33,152 nucleotides of DNA. Origin: Opitutus sp. GAS368. Its GTDB lineage: Bacteria > Verrucomicrobiota > Verrucomicrobiia > Opitutales > Opitutaceae. Under the pieces are notes generated by a model. It saw nothing but the letters and a program-made list of their open reading frames with translations, searched no databases and had not been told where the DNA came from. The DNA lies in assembly GCA_945874455.1 (NCBI GenBank), contig CAMCHO010000031.1:1-33152 (forward strand). Direction: 5' to 3'. Position numbers and translations under genes: made by a program. How positions within the stretch are numbered: the stretch's first letter is position 1; the number at the start of each line of letters is the position of its first letter. Positions 1 through 8,950 of the stretch are shown piece after piece.

Positions 1-273
1 GAGCGCACCCTGCCCAATATGCGCGGCGGCGATCTGCTCGTCGGCTCCTTCGCGCACGGCCAGATCGGCTGGAACCGCCCTTTCGCCGGCGCGGGCAACT
101 ACCGCACTCCCGTGCCCGGTCTCTATCTCTGCGGCGGCTCGACTCACCCCGGAGGCAACGTCACCGGTCTCTGCGGCTACAACGCCGCCCGTGTCATCGC
201 CGCGGATACAGCCAAGCCGCTGTGGTGGCACCCACCCGATCTCGAAGCCGCGTGGGCGTCTCTGCCCGGATAG
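1..273 (+). CDS. FAD-dependent oxidoreductase, phytoene desaturase-like (C-terminal fragment)
   Basis: Only the last 90 residues lie in the window; the frame is open from base 1 to a TAG at 271-273. The segment PVPGLYLCGGSTHPGGNVTG followed by GYNAARVIA is the C-terminal FAD-binding signature of the phytoene desaturase / carotenoid isomerase-like family, where the GLYLCG strand and the following Gly-rich loop contact the FAD. Family members are flavoproteins that desaturate or isomerise polyenes, but many homologues have unknown substrates, so a carotenoid role is not claimed. A hairpin with a T-run follows about 50 bases after the stop, suggesting this is the last gene of its transcript. Family assignment is fairly secure, substrate unknown. 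Confidence 0.75.
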   Translation, partial: ERTLPNMRGGDLLVGSFAHGQIGWNRPFAGAGNYRTPVPGLYLCGGSTHPGGNVTGLCGYNAARVIAADTAKPLWWHPPDLEAAWASLPG

Positions 274-321
274 TCGCCGGCAAAGGCGCGCGACCGCGGC
301 GCGAAACTCCCTTGGATTCCC

Positions 322-354
322 CCGCAATCCCCGGACGCGCATTGCGGCTTTTTT
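322..354 (+). terminator. Rho-independent terminator after the flavoprotein gene
   Basis: CCGCAAT (322-328) pairs perfectly with ATTGCGG (341-347) around a 12-base loop and is followed by C and six T's (349-354). It lies about 50 bases past the stop of the flavoprotein gene and before the convergent phosphatase gene. Confidence 0.6.
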
Positions 355-373
355 GCCGACGACCCCGCCTCGT

Positions 374-2086
374 CTACGGAATTTCGTAGACTTCCAAGAG
401 TGCCGCGCCCGCTTTGCTGTCCGCGCTCTTCACCTGCATCGTGTAAGGGCCTGGCTGCAGCGTGAGGATGATCGCCGCATCCCGGCTCGCGCTGTCCTGT
501 AAACGAAACGCCCCCGCTCGGTCAAAAGCCTCGGTCAACACCTTGATCGTGTCTTCATCCTTCCCCCAGCCTTCGTTGGAGCCGATCGCGCGACTGCCCT
601 TAAACACGGTGAGCTGCGGGAGCCCGAGCGGGTCGGTGAGTCCGAAACTGGCAAGCGAGGGCCCGATCGCGCGCACCAACACCTGCCGCGGCGTCTGCCC
701 GGAAATCACGAAACCACTGGTGAGCGCATCGTCTCCGCCCGTGACGCGCGCCAACATTGAAATATTACTCATCGCCGCCCCGGAGCTGGCCATGGCGGAC
801 GCACTAAAGATGTAGCTCAATTTTTCGCCTTCGCCTACCCGCTTACCCGAGTAGCGGCAAGCGACGCTCGGTCCACCGGTGTCGAACACCTCGAGGAGGC
901 CGTATTGCTGGCCACCGAGAATCGGGCCACCCACGTAGGGACCGCCTTTCGGCGCACCGGTGTGGGTGAGGGAGGCCGCGTGCAACACCGTCAAGGGCGC
1001 GCCGCCGCCGGTCGCATAATCCGAATGGGTGCCGTCATCAAACGCGTGGCCATGCATATCACCCGAGAGCAGCACGAGATTGGTAATCCGGTTGTCCCGG
1101 ATGAAATTCGCGATCTCCGTGCGCTCCGTCGTATAGCCACCCCAGGTGTCGGCACCTAGTTGGGCCGGCGCGATCCACGGCTGACTGCAGATCCACAGCG
1201 TCAGCGGAAAGCCCGCGTCGCGGGCATTGATCAACTCCTGCTTAAACCAAGCTTTCTGCGTCGCACCCAAGCGGGTCTTCGTGGCGCTCTCCCGTAGGGT
1301 CGGCGAGACCGCCGCGCTCCGGTTGTCCGTCATGATCACCCGCACCCGGCCGATCGTGAACGACTGCGCCATCGTGCCTCCGGCCGCCGCAATCGGGTAG
1401 TGCGGCGTGCGCTCTCGGTAAACCGTGCGGGCCGCGTCGCGCCCAATCGCCGACGTATCCGAATCGTTGCCGGAGAAATCGTGGTCGTCCCACATGTAGG
1501 CGAGGGCCACGTTGCGATAGAGGGCCGACTGCACGGGGTGATTCAACACCGCGTCGTAATTTTCGCGGTAATCTTCGGGGTTGGTACTATCCGTATCGTT
1601 GTAGTGAAGATCCCCCATGTGGAAAAACATGAGCGGTCGCTCCTCCGCGATGGCATCAAACGCGCTCTGGTTCGGGAGACGATAATCGCTGCACGAGGCG
1701 AACGCGATTTTGAAAGAACCAGTGCCCAATGGAAAGGTCCGGAGCCGACCACGGGAAGCCGGTTCCGTGCGGAGCACACCCCCCACCTCCACCCCGTAAA
1801 AATAGTCGGTATCGGGCTGCAATCCTTGGACCGTAAACGTCAGCGTGTTTCCCGCCGCCGCCGCCGCCGTGCCGATCGCGGAAAACAAGGCGGGCTTCAG
1901 CGACTGATTCACGCTGATCTGGAGCCGCGCTCTCACGCCAGGCGCTGTAAACCGCGCGACCACGTTTGCGCTGGTCGAAGTCACGCCACCACTCCACACA
2001 CCGCTCCCAAAGGGGGAGGGCGTTTGCGCGGATGCGACCGAGATCGCAAACACGAGCCCTAGCGTGAAGAGGCAACGACGAAACAT
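374..2086 (-). CDS. PhoD-like secreted phosphatase with C-terminal shared domain
   Basis: A 570-residue protein starting at the ATG at 2086, with an evident signal peptide (MFRRCLFTLGLVFAISVASA, cut near residue 20), so exported. Residues about 25-118 form an Fn3-like N-terminal domain as in PhoD proteins. Residues about 125-400 are a metallophosphatase core: CSDYR (132-136), HMGDLHY (156-162), WDDHDFSGND (199-208) and SGDMHGHAF (341-349) supply the Asp/His metal ligands of the PhoD family of phosphodiesterase/alkaline phosphatases. Residues about 440-570 are an added domain ending LLEVYEIP, which also occurs twice in the divergent CotH-type protein. A Pho-box-like direct repeat lies about 116 bases upstream, consistent with phosphate-starvation control. 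The likely role is release of phosphate from extracellular esters; exact substrate unknown. Confidence 0.85.
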   Translation of the reverse strand: MFRRCLFTLGLVFAISVASAQTPSPFGSGVWSGGVTSTSANVVARFTAPGVRARLQISVNQSLKPALFSAIGTAAAAAGNTLTFTVQGLQPDTDYFYGVEVGGVLRTEPASRGRLRTFPLGTGSFKIAFASCSDYRLPNQSAFDAIAEERPLMFFHMGDLHYNDTDSTNPEDYRENYDAVLNHPVQSALYRNVALAYMWDDHDFSGNDSDTSAIGRDAARTVYRERTPHYPIAAAGGTMAQSFTIGRVRVIMTDNRSAAVSPTLRESATKTRLGATQKAWFKQELINARDAGFPLTLWICSQPWIAPAQLGADTWGGYTTERTEIANFIRDNRITNLVLLSGDMHGHAFDDGTHSDYATGGGAPLTVLHAASLTHTGAPKGGPYVGGPILGGQQYGLLEVFDTGGPSVACRYSGKRVGEGEKLSYIFSASAMASSGAAMSNISMLARVTGGDDALTSGFVISGQTPRQVLVRAIGPSLASFGLTDPLGLPQLTVFKGSRAIGSNEGWGKDEDTIKVLTEAFDRAGAFRLQDSASRDAAIILTLQPGPYTMQVKSADSKAGAALLEVYEIP

Positions 2087-2201
2087 GGGGCAAGAGGTTC
2101 AGTCACATTCGGCCCGAAAGAGGGCAGGGCAAGCAGGATTTCAGGGGGATCAGCCGCCCTCAGCCCTGTCCAAAACCGCCGCCTGCGCTGCCTGGCCCGC
2201 G

Positions 2202-2219
2202 GTGACGATCCGGTGACAA
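2202..2219 (-). promoter_or_regulatory. Candidate Pho box upstream of the PhoD-like gene
   Basis: Read on the minus strand the site is TTGTCAC, CGGA, TCGTCAC: two 7-base direct repeats separated by 4 bases, the geometry of a PhoB box. The consensus is CTGTCAT, 4 bases, CTGTCAC. The TGTCA and GTCAC cores match. It lies about 116 bases upstream of the phosphatase start in the 290-base divergent spacer 2087-2376, in which I see nothing else convincing. Binding by a PhoB homologue is inferred. Confidence 0.45.
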
Positions 2220-2376
2220 CCGCCAGGCGCGTCCGTCCGATCGAAACGACCCACGCGATCTCGGCGTCAAAGCGCCACGTATGCCCTCACAGAATACTGC
2301 GGGAAATCCCCTTGCCCGTCAGCCTATTGAGCACGAACTTCGGCTTTCAGTTTGCCTCTCCTCCGCTCTCACGCCC

Positions 2377-5300
2377 ATGCCTACCAGCCCGAGATTTGCC
2401 CCTTTCCTCGTTTTCGTTGCGAGCCTCCTGGCACTGCTCTCGGTGGCGAGCCTGCGCGCCGACCCCGTCATCACGGAATTCATGGCGTCGAACACGACCA
2501 CGCTCGCTGATGAAGACGGCGCGTTTCCCGATTGGATCGAAATTTTTAATCCCGACGCCACGGCCGTGAACCTCAAGGGCTGGTATCTAACCGACGATGC
2601 CCGCGACAAGAAACGCTGGTCATTTCCCGCCGTCACCCTCGCCCCGCAGGGCTACCTCGTCGTGTTCGCCTCCGGCAAGGATCGGCGCGATCCAGCGAAA
2701 CGGCTCCACACGGACTTCAGCCTCAATGCCGATGGCGAGTATCTGGCGTTGATCAAACCCGATGGCGTCACCGCTGCGACTGAGTTTGCTCCAGCTTTTC
2801 CGGACCAACGCACCAATGTCTCCTACGGCTCGGGTCTGCCCAGCGCCGGCGGCGCCAGCACCGTCTACTACCTCCAAACCCCGACCCCGGGTGCCGCTAA
2901 CACGGCCGTGCAAAACGCCCCTTTGACGGAAACCGTGAAATTCTCGCGCTCGCCCGGCCCGTATGCGACGACCTTCAGCCTCGAGCTATCCGGCGCTGCC
3001 GCCGGCCAATCGATTCGCTACGTGTTGATCGCACCCTCCGCCGCCGGCACCGCCAGCCCTGAACTCACCGCCACCTCACTCAAATACACCGCGCCCCTTG
3101 CCATCAGCACGTCCGTGGTCGTCAAGGCCGCCGTCTTCTCCGCCAACGATGCCGCCAAAGGTCGCTCCACGAGCACTCATTTCGTGAAAATCGGCGGTGC
3201 GACTGCCGCTGACCTCCTCAGTTTCTCCAGCATCTTGCCCGTGCTGGTGCTCGACAACCACGGCGCCGGCCCACTGAAAAAAGATAACCTCGATCACCCC
3301 GGCTGGCTCTATCGCTACGCGCCTAAAAGCCCAGGCACCCCGGCGCTCAACGCCGCCCCGGACCTCACGACCCCCGCAGACGTCACCGTGCGCGGTTCGT
3401 CCTCGGCCAGTTTTCCAAAAAAAGGCTACACGCTGGATCTCCGCGCTCCGTCCGGGGGAAAAAATGATGTCGCACTCGCCGGTTCGGTTCCGGCGAATAA
3501 ATGGGCACTCAACGGCCCGTGGTATTTCGATCAGACGTTCATCAAAAACAGCTTCATCTATACGCTGAGCAACCGGATGGGGCGCTGGGCCCCCGCCACT
3601 CAGCCCGTCGAACTCTTTTTCCATACCGGCGGCGATCTCGGGGCCGTGGACTACGCCGGGATCTACGTCCTGACCGAAACCATCGAGATCGATTCACAAA
3701 AAGTGAATATTAAGCAACTGGCGGACGCCACCTCCGCGACCGCCGACATCACCGGCGGCTATCTTTTGAAATTCGACCCGCCCGACACCGATGAATTCAG
3801 CTTTTACACCACCCGCGATGTCCCCGGCGGTGCGGCCGAGATCATCGTCGCCAACGCCAAGGCCGCCGATCTCTCCACGGCCCAACGCGATTACATTCGG
3901 ACCTATGTCCAGCAAATGGAGGACACGCTCTTCAACGAATTTGCGCTCGGATTCTCGACTCGTAACTACCTCGACTACATCGACCGCGCGTCCTGGGTCG
4001 ATCATCACCTGCTCAACGTCTTCTCCGCCAATTTCGACGCTCTCATCCGGAGCGCCTATTTCTCCAAAGATCGCGGCGGCAAACTCGTCGCCGGCCCAAT
4101 TTGGGACTTCGATCGCGCCTTCGGTGCGGCGACCTACTTCGCCACCACTACCCCCAACGTGTGGAGCATTCCAGGAGCAGTGGACTTCTGGCGAATCGGT
4201 TGGTGGGGTGCCCTCGCCCGCGACCCCGAATTCATGCAAGATTGGATCGACCGCTGGCAATCGCTCCGCCAAAGCGTCCTGTCCGACGCCAGCCTCCTCG
4301 CGCTCGCCGACTCCCAGTCGGCAGCGATCGGTCCCGCGGCCCTCGCTCGCGACGCCGCCAAGTGGCCGCAAACCACGCCTGAATATGTCCCCGGACTCAC
4401 CGGCGGCCTCACGGCCATGAAAACGTGGTTTACCACCCGCACCGCTTGGATCGACGAACAATTCGTCGCCGCTCCTGCCCTCACCGCTGGCGCCACGACG
4501 ATCACCGTCCGCGCCGCCACCGGCGCGCAGCTCGCGTACACTCTTGATGGCTCCGACCCTCGCTCCCTCGGCGGTCGCCTCGCACCCAACGCCCTCCTCA
4601 CCTCCGCCCCGCTCACCGTTCCCTCCGCGAGCAATCTGCACGCGCGCAGCTACCGCGCCGATCGCGAGGGCGTGTTCCCCGGCTCCCCGTGGAGCTCGGC
4701 CACCGGCGGATCAAAATCCTCGCCGCTCGCTCCCGTCGCCCGACTGATCAACATTTCCGCTCGCGCCCTCGTCGGCACCGGCGAAAACGTCCTCATCGCC
4801 GGAGTCGTCGTCAGCGACACCGCCAAAAAAAGTTACCTCGTCCGCGGCATCGGCCCTACACTGGGCTCATTTGGCGTTCCCGGCGTGCTCGCGGATCCCG
4901 AGCTCAGTATCCGTCGCGCCGACAACACCGAGATTTATAAGAATACCGGTTGGCGCACCGGCGCCGACGTCGCGTCCTTGCCCGCGATTTCCCAATCGTT
5001 GGGCGCGTTTGCCCTCGGCACCACCAGCGTCGATTCCGCCCTCCTCCCGCAAGTCGGCGCCGGTGCCTACACCGTACGCGTCTCCAGCCCGACCGGAAAA
5101 ACCGGCGTGGCCCTCGCCGAGCTCTACGAGACCGGCTCGAATGGACGCACCTCGAACCTCTCGGTTCGCGTGCAAGTGCAACCCGGCGACGGCGCGCTGA
5201 TCGGCGGCTTCGTCATCCAAGGCCCCGCCTACAAACGCGTGCTCATCCGCGGCATCGGTCCGACGTTGAAAGTCTTCGGCGTCGCCGCGGCCTTGGCTGA

Positions 5301-5544
5301 TCCCCTGCTCACCATCGTCAATGACAAGCAAGCGATCGTCGCCACCAACGATACGTGGTCGGCCGGTACCGAGACGGCCGCGCTCGTCGCCGCGACGGCC
5401 AGCGTGGGTGCCTTCGCACTCGTGCCCGGCACCGAAGACGCCGCGATCCTCATCACCCTCCCGCCGGGCGCCTACACCGTGAAGATCGAAGGCAAAAACG
5501 GCGCCACCGGCGTCGCCCTCCTCGAGATTTACGAGGTGCCGTAG
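2377..5544 (+). CDS. Secreted lamin-tail / CotH kinase-domain protein with two C-terminal repeats
   Basis: I chose the ATG at 2377 because it begins a signal peptide (MPTSPRFAPF then a hydrophobic stretch to residue 28), giving 1055 residues; an in-frame start at 2281 would bury it. Domains in order: lamin-tail domain (about 29-130, with PDWIEIFNP and GWYLTDD), a chitobiase-C-like beta sandwich (about 185-255), a CotH kinase domain (about 280-690), a second short beta sandwich with YTLDGSDPRS (700-765), then two copies of a domain of about 130 residues (789-919 and 925-1055). The CotH core shows VRGSSSASFPKKGY (338-351), KWALNG (375-380) and the metal-binding WDFDRAFG (576-583). CotH proteins are atypical secreted kinases that phosphorylate proteins; the target here is unknown. 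It ends 19 bases from the convergent argF. Confidence 0.85.
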   Translation: MPTSPRFAPFLVFVASLLALLSVASLRADPVITEFMASNTTTLADEDGAFPDWIEIFNPDATAVNLKGWYLTDDARDKKRWSFPAVTLAPQGYLVVFASGKDRRDPAKRLHTDFSLNADGEYLALIKPDGVTAATEFAPAFPDQRTNVSYGSGLPSAGGASTVYYLQTPTPGAANTAVQNAPLTETVKFSRSPGPYATTFSLELSGAAAGQSIRYVLIAPSAAGTASPELTATSLKYTAPLAISTSVVVKAAVFSANDAAKGRSTSTHFVKIGGATAADLLSFSSILPVLVLDNHGAGPLKKDNLDHPGWLYRYAPKSPGTPALNAAPDLTTPADVTVRGSSSASFPKKGYTLDLRAPSGGKNDVALAGSVPANKWALNGPWYFDQTFIKNSFIYTLSNRMGRWAPATQPVELFFHTGGDLGAVDYAGIYVLTETIEIDSQKVNIKQLADATSATADITGGYLLKFDPPDTDEFSFYTTRDVPGGAAEIIVANAKAADLSTAQRDYIRTYVQQMEDTLFNEFALGFSTRNYLDYIDRASWVDHHLLNVFSANFDALIRSAYFSKDRGGKLVAGPIWDFDRAFGAATYFATTTPNVWSIPGAVDFWRIGWWGALARDPEFMQDWIDRWQSLRQSVLSDASLLALADSQSAAIGPAALARDAAKWPQTTPEYVPGLTGGLTAMKTWFTTRTAWIDEQFVAAPALTAGATTITVRAATGAQLAYTLDGSDPRSLGGRLAPNALLTSAPLTVPSASNLHARSYRADREGVFPGSPWSSATGGSKSSPLAPVARLINISARALVGTGENVLIAGVVVSDTAKKSYLVRGIGPTLGSFGVPGVLADPELSIRRADNTEIYKNTGWRTGADVASLPAISQSLGAFALGTTSVDSALLPQVGAGAYTVRVSSPTGKTGVALAELYETGSNGRTSNLSVRVQVQPGDGALIGGFVIQGPAYKRVLIRGIGPTLKVFGVAAALADPLLTIVNDKQAIVATNDTWSAGTETAALVAATASVGAFALVPGTEDAAILITLPPGAYTVKIEGKNGATGVALLEIYEVP

Positions 5545-5563
5545 CCCGCGCGCCCGCGCCCCG

Positions 5564-6523
5564 TCACCGGGCCGCCGCCGCGAGCGTCGCCAAAATTGCC
5601 TTCTGCATGTGGAGGCGATTCTCGGCTTGGTCGAAGATGATCGAGCGCGGATTATCCAAAACGTCCTGCGTCACTTCCTCGCCCGCATGCGCCGGCAGGC
5701 AATGCATGAAGAGGGCATCTTTCTTGGCCGCCGCGAAAAGTTTCCCCGTCACCACGTAGGGCGACATCACGCGGATGCGTTCTTTGGTCTCCTCCTCTTT
5801 GCCCATGCTGACCCACACATCGGTGTAGACCACATCGGCGCCGCGCACCGCCTCCAGCGGATCGGTCGTGAATTGGTAGTCGGCACCTCCGGGAAATGTC
5901 TCTTTCGCGAGCTGCGCTTGAAACTCCGCCGACGGCGCAAACTCCTTGGGTCCCGCGAGCGAGATGTTCATGCCAAACAGATTTGCCCCAAGAATCCACG
6001 AGTTCGCCATATTGCAGGCCGTGTCACCGAGAAAGGCGATTTTCCGGCCGCGCAACGATTCCACGAGCTTCGCGCCCGTCCGGCCCTTGGCCCAACGCTC
6101 CGTCATCGTAAACGCGTCAGCGAAAATCTGACACGGGTGCAGAAAATCGGTGAGCGCGTTGACCACCGGCACACTCCCCGCAGCCGCCAGCCGCTCCACC
6201 TCAACATGATCGAAGGTGCGCACGATCAGCCCATGGACAAACCGCGACAGCACCCGCGCCGTATCCTCAACCGTCTCACCGCGACCGAGCTGAATGTCGT
6301 TCTTATTCAGAAAAAGCGGATTGCCGCCGAGCTCATGAATGCCGACCTCAAACGAAACCCGCGTGCGCGTCGAAGACTTGGAAAAAATCATCGCCCACGT
6401 TTGGCCCGCGAGCGGTCGCGGTGCGCTGCGGGTGCCGCGCTTCAGTTTCAACTCGCGCGCCAAGGCAAATAGCTGGGGCAATTCGGACCGCGCAAAGTCG
6501 GTCTCTTTGAGGAAGTGCTTCAT
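5564..6523 (-). CDS. argF: Ornithine carbamoyltransferase
   Basis: It converts ornithine and carbamoyl phosphate to citrulline in the cytoplasm, a late step of arginine synthesis. The 319-residue protein has the carbamoyl-phosphate loop SSTRTR (50-55), HPCQ (129-132) and the ornithine-site motif HCLP followed by AHAGEEV. Length and motifs are typical of the family and separate it from aspartate carbamoyltransferase. I chose the ATG at 6523 (MKHFLKETDF) over an upstream TTG three codons earlier because the family normally begins MKHFL. It is the last gene of the minus-strand argB-argD-argF run, 61 bases after argD. No purine-rich ribosome binding site is visible before the start. Confidence 0.96.
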   Translation of the reverse strand: MKHFLKETDFARSELPQLFALARELKLKRGTRSAPRPLAGQTWAMIFSKSSTRTRVSFEVGIHELGGNPLFLNKNDIQLGRGETVEDTARVLSRFVHGLIVRTFDHVEVERLAAAGSVPVVNALTDFLHPCQIFADAFTMTERWAKGRTGAKLVESLRGRKIAFLGDTACNMANSWILGANLFGMNISLAGPKEFAPSAEFQAQLAKETFPGGADYQFTTDPLEAVRGADVVYTDVWVSMGKEEETKERIRVMSPYVVTGKLFAAAKKDALFMHCLPAHAGEEVTQDVLDNPRSIIFDQAENRLHMQKAILATLAAAAR

Positions 6524-6584
6524 TAAAAACAAAGGGGTGTAAGCCTAAGGCGTGCCGCCCACGAGGGAAAAATCAAGGATCGGC

Positions 6585-7805
6585 TCAGGCTTTAGCCGAA
6601 AGCACCGCACGGAAAATTTCGACGGATTTCGACAAGTCGGCGGAGGTGACGTTGAGCGGCGGGAGCAGGCGGACCACATTACCTCCAGCGGGTGCCGCTA
6701 AGAGGCCGCCTTCGGCCAACGCCTCAATCCACGGCCCAGTCTCACCCGTCATCTCGAGGCCGATGTGAAAGCCGCGCCCGCGCACGTCGCGCACATGCGC
6801 CGGGAAATCGGCAGCAAGTTCCTTCAATGCGACGAGCCACGGCGCCCCAAGCCGCGTGACGTTTTCCAACAGGCGCTCCTGCTCGATCACGTCCAACACA
6901 GCCAGAGCGGCAGCACACGCGAGCGGCGTGCCGCCAAACGTGGTGCCGTGCGTTCCAGGCGTGAAAAGGTCGGCTGAACGCTCGCCCACCCAGATCGCGC
7001 CGATGGGAAAGCCGCCGCCCAGGCCCTTGGCCATCGCGATCGCATCGGGTCTCACCCCAGCCGGCTCGAAGGCGTAGAAGGTGCCCGTGCGCCCGATGCC
7101 GCATTGCACTTCGTCGAGCAGCAGGAGCAGATTATTTTCATCACAGAGCCGGCGCAGGCCGCGCAGGAATTCCGGCGTGCACGGATTGATCCCTCCGTCG
7201 CCCTGGATCGATTCAACGATGATCGCAGCGGTCGCATCGTCGATGAGCGCGGCGAAGCTCGCCACGTCGTTGAGTTCACCGAAGGAAAAACCCGACACCA
7301 GCGGGCGGAAGCCGCGCTGGACTTTGTCCTGCGGGGTCGCGCTCATGCCGCCGAACATCCGGCCGTGAAACGCTTTTTTTGCAGCGATGACCTTGAAGCA
7401 TTTCCCTTCCTCGCCGCCGGCCTTCTTCATGCCGTGCAGACGGGCGAGCTTGAGGAGCGCTTCGTCGGCCTCACCGCCGCTGTTGCAGAAAAATACCCGG
7501 CCCGGCCCGGCGTAGCCCACGAGGCGGCGCGCGAGCTCCCCTTGGTGGGGATTGCGAAAAAGATTACTGACGTGAATCAGCTCGCCCGCCTGGCGCTGCA
7601 CACTCGCGACCCAGTGCGGGTGACAGTGACCCAATGCGCTGACCGCGATCCCCGAGGTAAAATCCAGATAACTGATACCCGCATCGTCCCACACCGTGGG
7701 GCCACTGCCGCGCACGAGCGTCAGCCGCGCGCGCGCATAATTCTTCATGACATGCGCGTCGTAGACTTCGGCGGTGCTGGTACGGACAATGGCGGGAGCG
7801 GTCAT
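6585..7805 (-). CDS. argD: Acetylornithine aminotransferase
   Basis: A 406-residue class III PLP-dependent aminotransferase that converts N-acetylglutamate semialdehyde to N-acetylornithine. Visible motifs are the phosphate-binding NSGGEADEAL (108-117, where many relatives have NSGTEANEAA), LLLDEVQCGIGRTG with the cofactor Asp231, and the Schiff-base lysine K260 in AMAKGLGGGFPIGA. Homologues may also act on succinyl-diaminopimelate or succinylornithine, but the location between argB and argF makes the arginine role most likely. The start codon is four bases from the 3' arm of a long hexamer-repeat hairpin in the argB-argD spacer, so its translation may depend on that RNA structure. Confidence 0.94.
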   Translation of the reverse strand: MTAPAIVRTSTAEVYDAHVMKNYARARLTLVRGSGPTVWDDAGISYLDFTSGIAVSALGHCHPHWVASVQRQAGELIHVSNLFRNPHQGELARRLVGYAGPGRVFFCNSGGEADEALLKLARLHGMKKAGGEEGKCFKVIAAKKAFHGRMFGGMSATPQDKVQRGFRPLVSGFSFGELNDVASFAALIDDATAAIIVESIQGDGGINPCTPEFLRGLRRLCDENNLLLLLDEVQCGIGRTGTFYAFEPAGVRPDAIAMAKGLGGGFPIGAIWVGERSADLFTPGTHGTTFGGTPLACAAALAVLDVIEQERLLENVTRLGAPWLVALKELAADFPAHVRDVRGRGFHIGLEMTGETGPWIEALAEGGLLAAPAGGNVVRLLPPLNVTSADLSKSVEIFRAVLSAKA

Positions 7806-7809
7806 AGGC

Positions 7810-7902
7810 GTGAAAGTGAAAATGAAAGTGAAAGGATGAAGAAGCCTTTTCGCGTCCTAACGTTCACTTCCCCTCCCCTTTCACTTTCACTCTCACCTTC
7901 AC
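7810..7902 (-). repeat. Hexamer-built 26-bp inverted repeat in the argB-argD spacer
   Basis: Arm one (7810-7835) consists of GTGAAA-type hexamers and arm two (7877-7902) of their complements, TTTCAC-type. They pair over 26 positions with 23 Watson-Crick pairs. The three remaining positions are A/C mismatches on the plus strand but G-U wobbles in the minus-strand (arg) transcript, so only the arg mRNA forms an unbroken stem. The loop is 41 bases. The 3' arm ends four bases before the argD ATG (7805), so the stem covers the usual ribosome-binding region. A regulatory role is inferred. Confidence 0.7.
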
Positions 7903-7913
7903 TTTCCCTGCAC

Positions 7914-8795
7914 TCAGCCGTGCACAATTTCCGTGCCGATACCGTGGTCGGTAAAAATCTCCAGCAACAACGAATGCGGCAATCGTCCGTCGATGAAGTG
8001 CACGCGTTGCACGCCTTCCTCCAGCGCGCGGATCGCACTCTGCACTTTCGGCCGCATCCCTTTGTCGATCACTCCGCGTTTCTTGAGGTCGTCGACTTGG
8101 GAAATCTTCAGCGTTGAAATCAGCGAGGCGACATCCGGCGGATTCGCGAGCAATCCCGGCACGTCGCTCATGTAGACCAAGCGACGCGCCCGAAGCGCGC
8201 TGGCCACGCGACCAGCGACGAGGTCTGCATTCACATTGTAAGGCTTGCCGTCATGGCCTTCCGCGACCGGCGAGATGATCGGGATAAAACCGTCGCCAAT
8301 TTCTTTCTTGATCAGCTTCACCTTCACTTCGGTCACATCCCCGACGTAACCGAGGTCCACCGCGTTGCCTTCATCGTCCACGATAAGTTTTTCACACACC
8401 AGCACCGTGTCACCGGGGAGGCCCTTGGGCTTTCCTTTCGCGGTGGCGACGGCGTCGCACACGTCCTTGTTGACGATTTCATCCAGGGTTTTCTTCACGA
8501 CGGCGATCGTCGCGGCGTCGGTTACCCGGTGGCCGTTGACGAAATTCGCTTTCAAGCCCGAGGACTCCATGGCCTTGGTGATCGCCTTGCCGCCGCCGTG
8601 CACGACCACGACGTTGATGCCGCACGCCGCGAGAAACGCGATGTCGTAGGCGACGCGGGTGCGGGCCACGGGATCGGGATCATCCATAAAACTCCCCCCG
8701 TATTTAATGACAAACGTGGAGCCACGAAAATCTTGAATGTAGGGGAGTGCTTCGAGCAGCACCTTGGTCTTAGCGGTTACTTCAGCGACGTTCAT
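7914..8795 (-). CDS. argB: Acetylglutamate kinase
   Basis: A 293-residue amino-acid kinase family protein that phosphorylates N-acetylglutamate with ATP, the second arginine-pathway step. It has the ATP-site lysine K31 in IKYGGSF, the substrate loop VVVHGGGK (63-70), the NGHRVTD segment (87-93) and a late [12 protein letters not shown] stretch, all typical of ArgB. The ATG at 8795 begins [20 protein letters not shown], the usual amphipathic N-terminal helix. It is first of the argB-argD-argF run and faces the divergent argJ across a 155-base spacer. ArgB is often the arginine-feedback point; the N-terminal extension here is compatible with the hexameric, inhibitable type, but that is inference. 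Confidence 0.95.
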   Translation of the reverse strand: MNVAEVTAKTKVLLEALPYIQDFRGSTFVIKYGGSFMDDPDPVARTRVAYDIAFLAACGINVVVVHGGGKAITKAMESSGLKANFVNGHRVTDAATIAVVKKTLDEIVNKDVCDAVATAKGKPKGLPGDTVLVCEKLIVDDEGNAVDLGYVGDVTEVKVKLIKKEIGDGFIPIISPVAEGHDGKPYNVNADLVAGRVASALRARRLVYMSDVPGLLANPPDVASLISTLKISQVDDLKKRGVIDKGMRPKVQSAIRALEEGVQRVHFIDGRLPHSLLLEIFTDHGIGTEIVHG

Positions 8796-8864
8796 GATAG
8801 TTCAAAGCGCGCGACCAACAGCCGCAGCAAGGTGGAGAAATCGGAGAGGAGCGTTCACTGGTTT

Positions 8865-8876
8865 ATTTTCGAAAAT
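8865..8876. promoter_or_regulatory. 12-bp perfect palindrome between argB and argJ
   Basis: ATTTTCGAAAAT is a perfect dyad in the 155-base divergent argB/argJ spacer. It sits in a short AT-rich patch of an otherwise GC-rich region, a plausible repressor site or promoter element. It does not match the enterobacterial ARG box, and no regulator can be named. Confidence 0.3.
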
Positions 8877-8950
8877 GCGACTAAGGCACGTGCCGCGCGC
8901 ATTTCCACAAAAAATTTCTCGCACGACGCGCCGGAGCCCAACACTTCTTC

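Noticed and set aside
372-391. Perfect 7-bp inverted repeat (GTCTACG/CGTAGAC) at the end of the phosphatase gene
   Set aside because: It arises from the codons of the conserved terminal VYEIP and the stop; no T-run follows in the gene's direction, so it is not called a terminator.
3694-4641. A 315-codon open frame opposite the CotH gene
   Set aside because: Gly/Glu/Arg-rich antisense frame over a gene with clear domains; no start context or motif.
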